From Arthrobacter sp. ATA002 (GTDB lineage Bacteria > Actinomycetota > Actinomycetes > Actinomycetales > Micrococcaceae): a DNA stretch of 64,000 nucleotides. The notes beneath the pieces are model-generated. The model had not been told where the DNA came from, made no database searches, and was given only the letters and a program-made list of their open reading frames with translations. The position numbers and the translations under genes were made by a program. Numbering within the stretch: position 1 is the first letter of the stretch; each line of letters opens with the position of its first letter. The stretch spans positions 2,108,001 to 2,172,000 of the forward strand of contig NZ_CP114015.1 in the NCBI RefSeq assembly GCF_026898095.1. The letters run 5' to 3'. Shown piece by piece: positions 57,970-64,000 of this stretch.

Positions 57970-59143
57970 GCGGATTCTCCGGCCGCGCGGCGATCGCGGG
58001 CATTGGTGCCACTGAATTTTCCAAGGACTCAGGCCGCAGCGAATGGCGCCTGGCCTGTGAGGCGGTCCTCGCGGCCCTGGCCGACGCCCGGATCGGAGTG
58101 GAGGAAGTTGACGGCTTCTCCCTGTTCTCCATGGAAAACAATCCGGAGATTGCCGTTGCCCGGGCGCTCGGCATCCCGGAGCTGAAGTTTTTCAGCCGCA
58201 TCCCGCACGGCGGCGGAGGGCCTGTGCGCCGGTGCAGCAGGCGGCACTGGCAGTGGCCAGCGGCGTTGCCGACGTCGTCGTCGTTTACCGCGCTTTCAAC
58301 GAGCGCTCCGGCCACCGTTTCGGCTCCGGCCCGCCCCAGTTCGCCTATGCCAGCACCACCGACCAGGAGTACCGCAACTGGATTAATCCGTACGGTCTGC
58401 TCACCCCGGCGGCGCAGGAGGCCTTCCTGGCCCGGCGGTACATGCAGGAATTCGGGGTCACCAGCGCCGATTTCGGCCAGATCTCCGTGCTGTCGCGCAA
58501 GCATGCTGCCCGGAATCCGAAGGCGTGGTTCCACAACCGGCCGATTACGATCGAAGACCACCAGGCCTCGCGGATGATCGCCGATCCGCTGCGTCTGCTG
58601 GACTGCTGCCAGGAGACGGACGGCGGGCAGGCACTGGTTATCGTTAGCGCCGAGCGTGCCCGGGATCTGCCGCATCCGCCGGCCATCATTACTGCCGCCG
58701 CTCAGGGCGTTGGCCCGCAGCAGATCTCCATGTCCAGCTACTACCGCGACAACATCGACGAAATGCCCGAAGTTGAACTGGTCGCCCGGCAGCTGTGGCA
58801 GCAGGCCGGCCACGGACCCGAAGGCATCGATGCCGCCATCCTGTATGACGCCTTCACACCCATGGTCCTGCTCCAGCTCGAGGAATACGGCTTCTGCAAG
58901 CGCGGGGAAGCCAAGGACATGATTGCCGACGGCGCACTGGAGCTCACCGGCAGCCTGCCCATCAACACGCACGGCGGGCAGCTGGGCGAAGGCTACCTGC
59001 ACGGCGTGAACGGGATTGCCGAAGGCGTGCGCCTGATCCGCGGAACCTCGACCAACCAGCCGGATAAAACCCTCTCAAACGTGCTGGTCACCGGCGGGTC
59101 CCCCGTGCCGCACAGCGCCCTCATACTTGCCACCGACCATTGA
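57966..59143 (+). CDS. ltp2: Ltp2-like retro-aldol lyase of the SCP-x thiolase family (frameshifted)
   Basis: About 392 aa after repair. AAIAGIGATEFSKDSGRSEW, VYRAFNERSGHRFG, YMQEFGVTSADFGQISVLSR, HASRxx-type ITIEDHQASRMIADPLRLLD, LYDAFTPMVLLQLEEYGFC and PINTHGGQLGEGYLHGVNGI. One base missing near 58218-58224 restores HGGGGAPVQQAALAVASG; at this place thiolases have the nucleophile Cys, which is absent, as in Ltp2 aldolases. Ltp2 cleaves the hydroxylated C22 CoA ester to a 17-ketosteroid and propionyl-CoA. Directly follows ChsH1/ChsH2-type genes as in the igr operon. Confidence 0.88.
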
Positions 59144-59159
59144 GCTACAGGAGTGAAAT

Positions 59160-60377
59160 ATGAACCCCGACCTCTCACCGGCATCGAAGCAGCTGCGCGC
59201 TGACCTGCGCGACTACTTTGCCGAGATCATCAGCGAGGAGGATGCCCGCGACCTCGTCGACCAAACCGAAGGCGGCCCGACCTTCACCCGGATCCTGAAG
59301 CAGATGGGTGCCGACGGCTGGCTCGGCCTGGGCTGGCCGAAGGAATACGGCGGCCGGGGCGAAGACCCCGAGGCGCAGTTTGTGTTCTATGACGAGGTGA
59401 TCCGCGCCAATGCGCCGCTGTCCCTGGTCAGCCTCAACACCGTTGCGCCGGCGCTGATGAAATACGGCACTCCGGAGCAAAAGGAGTTTTTCCTTCCGCC
59501 CATCCTCGCCGGCGACTTGACCTTCGCCATCGGCTACTCCGAACCCGGAGCCGGGACCGACCTCGCGTCGCTGCGGACCTCGGGCCGGATCGAGGGCGAC
59601 GAAATGGTCATCAACGGCAACAAGCTGTTCACCAGTGCCGGCATTTTCGCCGACTGGGTTTGGCTGGCCGTCCGGACCGACCCCGATGCGCCGCGCCACA
59701 AGGGCATTTCGGTGGTCATGGTGCCCACCTCGGCTCCGGGCTTCTCTGCCACCGAGATCCACACCGTGGGCGGCATCAGCACCGCCGCCACCTATTACGA
59801 AGACGTCCGGATTCCGCTCAGCAACGTCGTCGGTGAACTGAACGGCGGCTGGCGGATGATCACCAACCAGCTCAACCATGAGCGGGTGGCGCTGGCAGCC
59901 CGCGGCGGCATAGCCAACGAACTTTACGGCCAGGTCGCTCAGTGGGCCCGCGCCGAGCCGCTCGGCTCCGGCCGCGTCATTGACCTGCCCTGGGTCCGAT
60001 CGACGCTGGCCGAGGTCTATGCCCTGCTCTCCGCGGCGGAGCTGGTAAACCTCCGGCTGGTCGCCGACGTCGCGGCCGGTACCCTCGGCGGCGGCGATGC
60101 AGCGGCGGCGAAGGTGATCGGCACCGAGACCGTGGTGGAGGTCTACGGCAAGCTGCAGGAAGTGCTCGGCGTTGCGGGGCTGCTGCGGGCCGGTTCCCCG
60201 GGAGCTGCCATTTCCGGACGCGTCGAGACTCTGGCGCGCCGGGCGCAGAACAACACCTTTGGCGGGGGCAGCAATGAGGTCCTGCGGGACATCGTCGCGG
60301 CCAAGGCACTGGGAATGACACTGGCGGCACGCCGCCAAGAGAAGAAAGAAGACGCGCATGCAGTTCGAACTCGATGA
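59160..60377 (+). CDS. Acyl-CoA dehydrogenase, FadE29-like (ChsE heteromer subunit)
   Basis: 405 aa. LGLGWPKEYGGRGEDPEAQF, FAIGYSEPGAGTDLASLRTS, VWLAVRTDPDAPRHKGISVV, ATYYEDVRIPLSNVVGELNG and NTFGGGSNEVLRDIVAAKAL closely follow Rv3543c. With the next gene it should form the alpha2beta2 dehydrogenase acting on 3-oxopregnene-20-carboxyl-CoA. The C-terminus (EKKEDAHAVRTR) overlaps the next start by 20 bp. Confidence 0.9.
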   Translation: MNPDLSPASKQLRADLRDYFAEIISEEDARDLVDQTEGGPTFTRILKQMGADGWLGLGWPKEYGGRGEDPEAQFVFYDEVIRANAPLSLVSLNTVAPALMKYGTPEQKEFFLPPILAGDLTFAIGYSEPGAGTDLASLRTSGRIEGDEMVINGNKLFTSAGIFADWVWLAVRTDPDAPRHKGISVVMVPTSAPGFSATEIHTVGGISTAATYYEDVRIPLSNVVGELNGGWRMITNQLNHERVALAARGGIANELYGQVAQWARAEPLGSGRVIDLPWVRSTLAEVYALLSAAELVNLRLVADVAAGTLGGGDAAAAKVIGTETVVEVYGKLQEVLGVAGLLRAGSPGAAISGRVETLARRAQNNTFGGGSNEVLRDIVAAKALGMTLAARRQEKKEDAHAVRTR

Positions 60378-61479
60378 GGATCTGCGCGAAGCCGCGCAGT
60401 TAGCCGAAGAAATTTTCACCCAGCTGGCCGATCTCCAGCGCGTGCGGGACGTCGAGCGGGAGCTCGGCGGACATGACGGCAAGCTCTGGGCCGCTCTGGC
60501 CGAGAGCGGAATCCTGGGGCTGGCGCTGCCGGAGGAACACGGCGGCTCCGGTCTGGGCATGCTGGCGCTGGCGGCGGTGCTTGAGCAGCAGGGACGCCGG
60601 GTCGCCCCGGTACCGCTGGCCGCCGCGGTGGCGATGGCGGCAATGCCGCTGGCGGCATGGGGCACACCGTCGCAGTGTGAACGCTGGCTTCCCGCGTTCC
60701 TCGACGGTTCGGCACTGATCGTGGGTGCCATTGACGCCAGTGTTGACGGAGACAACGCAATACGCGGGGAGCGGGACGGCTCGGGATGGAAGCTCTCCGG
60801 AACACTCTCGGCGGTGCCGGGCGCCACGGCCGCTGATGCCCTGCTCGTTCCGGTGACGACGGATACCGGTGTGGCCGCCGTCCTGCTCCCCACTGACCGC
60901 GAAGGCGTACACCGGGAGAGCATCGCCGTTACGCATCAGGGGGCTGCGGCTACGGTGGTGCTGAGCGGCGTGCACGTCGACGGTGACGAGCTGCTCACCG
61001 GCGGCAGTGCAGCCATCCGGCAGGCGCGCCTGCTCGGGCGCATCGCACTGGCGGCGGTCCAGGCGGGAGTGTGTGACGAAGCCATCGCCATCACGGCCGC
61101 CTACACGTCCGAACGCATCCAGTTCGACCGCCCGCTCTCCACCAACCAGGCTGTCTCGGCCCGCGCCGCTGACGCCCATCTGGATGCGGAACGCATCAAG
61201 CTGACCACGCGCCGGGCTGCCTGGCTTGTGGACCAGGAGAGCGACGACGCCGAGTCGGCCTCGCTGGTGGCTTCCTGGTGGGCGGCGCAGGGCGGCCTGC
61301 GGGTTGTGCACACGACCCAGCACCTGCACGGCGGCATGGGCGCCGACATCGATTACTCGATCCACCGCTACTTCCTCTGGGGACGGCAGAATGCGTATTC
61401 GCTGGGCAGCGCCCCCGCGCTGCTGGCCGAACTGGGTTCGATGGTCGAAACCCTGCCGATGATTGGCGCACCGGTTTAG
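60358..61479 (+). CDS. Acyl-CoA dehydrogenase, FadE28-like (ChsE heteromer subunit)
   Basis: 373 aa. LGLALPEEHGGSGLGMLALA, AYTSERIQFDRPLSTNQAVS and TTQHLHGGMGADIDYSIHRY, the last a clear Rv3544c-type signature. Partner of the FadE29-like subunit. Last gene of the side-chain operon, followed by a strong hairpin. Confidence 0.9.
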   Translation: MQFELDEDLREAAQLAEEIFTQLADLQRVRDVERELGGHDGKLWAALAESGILGLALPEEHGGSGLGMLALAAVLEQQGRRVAPVPLAAAVAMAAMPLAAWGTPSQCERWLPAFLDGSALIVGAIDASVDGDNAIRGERDGSGWKLSGTLSAVPGATAADALLVPVTTDTGVAAVLLPTDREGVHRESIAVTHQGAAATVVLSGVHVDGDELLTGGSAAIRQARLLGRIALAAVQAGVCDEAIAITAAYTSERIQFDRPLSTNQAVSARAADAHLDAERIKLTTRRAAWLVDQESDDAESASLVASWWAAQGGLRVVHTTQHLHGGMGADIDYSIHRYFLWGRQNAYSLGSAPALLAELGSMVETLPMIGAPV

Positions 61480-61493
61480 CTGCGGCTGACCGG

Positions 61494-61537
61494 CGGGCGG
61501 GAGCGGCTCCGGACTCGGGGCCGCTCCCGCCCGTTTG
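61494..61537 (+). terminator. Terminator of the side-chain operon
   Basis: CGGGCGGGAGCGGC (61494-61507) and its exact complement 61520-61533, 12-nt loop, followed by TTTG. 15 bp after the dehydrogenase stop. Confidence 0.82.
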
Positions 61538-61580
61538 CTGCCCGCTTCCTGCCCATGAGAAGCTCCAGTACCCTCAGGGC

Positions 61581-61955
61581 ATGACAGCGCTGGACCTCAC
61601 GTTTTTGCTCGCCCTTGAGCACCGCGGCTGGGATTCCCTCTGCCGGTCGGAGGGCGGGACCTTCTACGGCGATCTGATGACGCCCGACGGTGTGATGGTT
61701 CTCGTCAACGGCATGGTGCTCGGCCGCGACGAGGTTGCCGGATCCCTTAATCATGCCCCGCCCTGGGCGTCCTACACGCTGTCGGGGGCGCGCGTTGTGC
61801 CGGTCGGAGGGGATGCCGCTGCCCTCGTCTACCGGGCGGCAGCTACCCGCAAGGGACAGTCCGAACCCTTCACCGCACTCATGTCCAGCGTCTACTCCTT
61901 GGCTGGAGGGCAGGTGCGGCTCGCGCTGTACCAGCAGACGACCATTACCCACTGA
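61581..61955 (+). CDS. NTF2-like (DUF4440/SnoaL-type) small protein
   Basis: 124 aa from ATG 61581. LLALEHRGWDSLCRSEGGTF, YGDLMTPDGVMVLVNGMVLG and SSVYSLAGGQVRLALYQQT show the cone-shaped NTF2-like pattern (helix, then curved sheet). Function unknown; members include isomerases and ligand-binding proteins. Behind the terminator of the steroid operon, so probably independent. Confidence 0.75.
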   Translation: MTALDLTFLLALEHRGWDSLCRSEGGTFYGDLMTPDGVMVLVNGMVLGRDEVAGSLNHAPPWASYTLSGARVVPVGGDAAALVYRAAATRKGQSEPFTALMSSVYSLAGGQVRLALYQQTTITH

Positions 61956-62058
61956 TCTGTTTTGCTGTTCCGGCAACACCGCTTGCCCCTGGGGGCTGGT
62001 GCCGGGGACCATGGTCTTGTCCGGCCGTCGCGGCGAAGGCCATCAGCAAGGGGTTTAA

Positions 62059-62733
62059 GTGGAACACGCAGGCGAAAGCCATTCCCGGGAGCACACATTC
62101 GACAAGGATTATTGGGAACGCCATTGGCAGGAACGCGGGACTGACCCTGCGGCTACGCCGGGAGCTGCACCGAATCCGCACGTGGTGCGTGAAACTGCCG
62201 GTCTCGTTCCGGGCACCGCCCTCGACGCCGGTTGCGGGACCGGGACGGAAGCCCTCTGGCTGGCTGCCCGCGGCTGGCGGGTTGTCGGTGCGGACATCTC
62301 CGCGGCCGCCCTCGCTGAGGCCTCGGCACAAACCGCGGCCCGGTCTTTGGCAGGGTCGGTCAGCTGGGTCGAGGCGGACCTGGTGTCATGGGCGCCGGAG
62401 CAGCAGTTTGACCTCGTGGTCGCAAGCTATGCGCACCCGGCGATACCGCAGCTGGCGTTCTACCGCCACATCTCGGAGTGGGTGGCGCCCGGCGGCACCC
62501 TCCTCATCGTCGGGCACCTGCACGCGCATTCCGCCTCGCACCGGCACGGGGATGCCGGCCAGCGGCCGCCGATTGAGGCAACCGCCGGCCCGGAAGGAAT
62601 CACGGCGCAGCTCGACTCCGCACAGTGGAAGATCATCACTGCAGAAGAACAGTCCAGCACCCCGCCGGGGCACCGGGGCGGGAACGCCCCGGTGCTGAAC
62701 GACGTCGTAGTGAGGGCTGTTCGGCAGAGCTAA
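62059..62733 (+). CDS. SAM-dependent methyltransferase (class I)
   Basis: 224 aa with GTG start and AAGGGG 7 bp upstream. DYWERHWQERG, ALDAGCGTGTEALWLAARGW (motif I), VVGADISAAAL (acidic loop), FDLVVASYAHP (motif IV) and GGTLLIVGHL. Resembles the tellurite-resistance/thiopurine-type small methyltransferases. Substrate unknown. Confidence 0.85.
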   Translation: MEHAGESHSREHTFDKDYWERHWQERGTDPAATPGAAPNPHVVRETAGLVPGTALDAGCGTGTEALWLAARGWRVVGADISAAALAEASAQTAARSLAGSVSWVEADLVSWAPEQQFDLVVASYAHPAIPQLAFYRHISEWVAPGGTLLIVGHLHAHSASHRHGDAGQRPPIEATAGPEGITAQLDSAQWKIITAEEQSSTPPGHRGGNAPVLNDVVVRAVRQS

Positions 62734-62761
62734 GCCATCCCTCGGCAGCCCGGGCTCCCCT

Positions 62762-64000
62762 CTAAGCGACCCGGAGCTCGATCTCTCCGGGAGCGGCGCC
62801 GTCGGCACCGAACACCAGGTGCCGGTTGGCGATCTTATCGGTGAAGAACCGGTCGTGGCTGACCACGACCACCGCGCCGGGGAAATGCAGCAGTGCCCGT
62901 TCCATCACCTGCGTGCTGGAGAGATCCAGGTGGTTGGTGGGCTCATCGAGCAGCAGCACCGAGGCGCCGGAAAGCAGGCACTGGGCCATGGCCACCCGGG
63001 CCTTCTGCCCGCCCGAGAGGTTGCCGATTTTCTGCTTCAGGTCCGCTTCGGAGAACTGGAACATGGTCAGGAACCGGTTCACCGATTTCTTGGTGGCGGT
63101 CAGTGCCAGGCTGTCCGGCATGGCGTTGACCGCGTGGGTGACGGTATCGCCGTCATCGAGCTCGGCCAGCACCTGGTTGTAGGAAACCATTCGCGCCCCG
63201 TTGGCCCAGGCAACCTTGCCGGCGTCGGGCTTCTCTTCGCCCGTCAGCACGCGCAGCAGCGTGGTCTTGCCGCTGCCGTTGGAGCCCAGGACCACCAGCC
63301 GGTCGCCGCGCCGGATCTCGAAGCTCAGGTCCTGGAACAGGGTTCTATCGCCGTAGGTCTTGGCCACGGACTCCACCCGGCACAGGTTGTCCTTCACATG
63401 CAGGCCGCCGTAGATCTCGGTGATGATCTGATCCACCGGCCGGGGTGCGCGGGCCTTCTTAATTTTGGCGAGCTTGCCGTCCAGGGCGCCGCCGCCGGCC
63501 TTGGCCGCCTCGCGCCGGTCCGAAATCCCTTCGGCCTCAAACGCCAGGAGTTCGGACTCATGCACAAACTGCGATTCCAGCGCCTTGAGCCGGAACTGCT
63601 TCTGGATCACGTACTCGGCAAAGTTTCCGGGGTATTCGTGCAGGTGATAGTTCTCCACCTCAATGATGCGCGTCACCACGGAGTCCAGGAACTTACGGTC
63701 GTGGGAGACGACGACGGCGGCGCCGCGGAAGTCGCGGAACCAGCCTTCCAGCCACTCGACTCCGGCGACGTCGAGGTAGTTGGTGGGCTCATCGAGCAGC
63801 AGCACATCCGGGGCTTCAAGCAGGATCTTGGCCAGCGCCGCGCGGTTGCGCCACCCGCCGGAGAGCGCGTCGATGGGACAGGTGCGGTGCGCTTCGCTGA
63901 AGCCGAGCGTGGTCAGTGCGGCGTCGATGCGGCGCGGGTAGTCCCAGCCGTCCAGCCGGTCCATCGACTCGAACAGTTCGGCCTGCCGGCGGATCAGCCG
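62762..64000 (-). CDS. ABC-F family ATPase, C-terminal part
   Basis: 412 codons to the window edge; the N-terminus lies beyond 64000. First domain remainder: LSGGWRNRAALAKILLEAPD, LLLDEPTNYLD, VVSHDRKFLDSV. Second domain: VLGSNGSGKTTLLRVL (Walker A), LSGGQKARVAMAQCLLSG, LLLDEPTNHLD, VVSHDRFFTDKI. Soluble two-domain ABC-F proteins act on the ribosome (antibiotic protection or translation quality); the linker between domains (about 63440-63560) is Lys/Arg-rich as usual. Uup/YheS-like rather than a transporter, since no membrane segments. Confidence 0.92.
   Translation of the reverse strand, partial: RLIRRQAELFESMDRLDGWDYPRRIDAALTTLGFSEAHRTCPIDALSGGWRNRAALAKILLEAPDVLLLDEPTNYLDVAGVEWLEGWFRDFRGAAVVVSHDRKFLDSVVTRIIEVENYHLHEYPGNFAEYVIQKQFRLKALESQFVHESELLAFEAEGISDRREAAKAGGGALDGKLAKIKKARAPRPVDQIITEIYGGLHVKDNLCRVESVAKTYGDRTLFQDLSFEIRRGDRLVVLGSNGSGKTTLLRVLTGEEKPDAGKVAWANGARMVSYNQVLAELDDGDTVTHAVNAMPDSLALTATKKSVNRFLTMFQFSEADLKQKIGNLSGGQKARVAMAQCLLSGASVLLLDEPTNHLDLSSTQVMERALLHFPGAVVVVSHDRFFTDKIANRHLVFGADGAAPGEIELRVA

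Noticed and set aside
1-64000. CRISPR arrays, tRNA or rRNA genes, insertion sequences, prophage
   Set aside because: No regularly spaced repeats with unique spacers, no transposase or integrase frames, and no cloverleaf or rRNA-like segment were noticed.

Overview
The window is GC-rich, densely coded, with GTG starts and ATGA/GTGA overlaps. The families present (DUF222-HNH protein, RNase J, Kdp, KstR2-type steroid genes) point to an actinobacterium, most likely an Arthrobacter-like member of the Micrococcaceae; the genus is inference. I found no rRNA, tRNA, CRISPR array, transposase or phage gene.

Layout. 1-7.3 kb: ordinary genes (N-terminus of a penicillin-binding protein, TetR plus SDR pair, DUF222-HNH protein, YciO, DUF72, sugar O-acetyltransferase, small regulator/membrane pair). 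7.6-12 kb: a secreted alkaline phosphatase fused to a glycerophosphodiesterase, and an aspartate 4-decarboxylase with a repeat-expanded N-terminus. 12-20 kb: a complete potassium-pump locus on the minus strand (37-aa membrane peptide, kdpF, kdpA, kdpB, kdpC, kdpD, kdpE). 20-25 kb: lipoprotein, GH13 glycosidase, RNase J. 25-27.8 kb: MarR and a divergent Baeyer-Villiger monooxygenase sharing a palindrome.

27.8-61.5 kb is the core: a steroid-catabolic island. One half (31-54 kb) matches the KstR2 regulon of mycobacteria and rhodococci, which degrades HIP, the bicyclic remnant of steroid rings C and D: fadD3, fadE30, ipdF, fadA6, echA20, ipdA, ipdB, ipdC, three further acyl-CoA dehydrogenases and kstR2. 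A second, diverged ipdAB pair lies beside kstR2. KstR2-like palindromes sit in front of most of these operons. The other half (54-61.5 kb), divergent from an IclR regulator, resembles the mycobacterial igr operon for the last step of side-chain removal: acyl-CoA ligase, two MaoC proteins and a DUF35 protein (ChsH1/ChsH2-like), Ltp2-like aldolase, and a FadE29/FadE28-like dehydrogenase pair. Next to the island, etfB-etfA is followed by a cytochrome b-type membrane protein with a repeated motif; this could carry electrons from the many acyl-CoA dehydrogenases to the membrane. Ring A/B enzymes (KstD, Ksh, Hsa) are not in the window. 61.5-64 kb: NTF2-like protein, methyltransferase and a partial ABC-F ATPase.

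Quality. More than 20 genes carry one or two frameshifts that almost all behave as single-base deletions, mostly in homopolymers, while both sides stay perfectly conserved. I read these as uncorrected sequencing errors rather than pseudogenes, and give each such gene as one feature.
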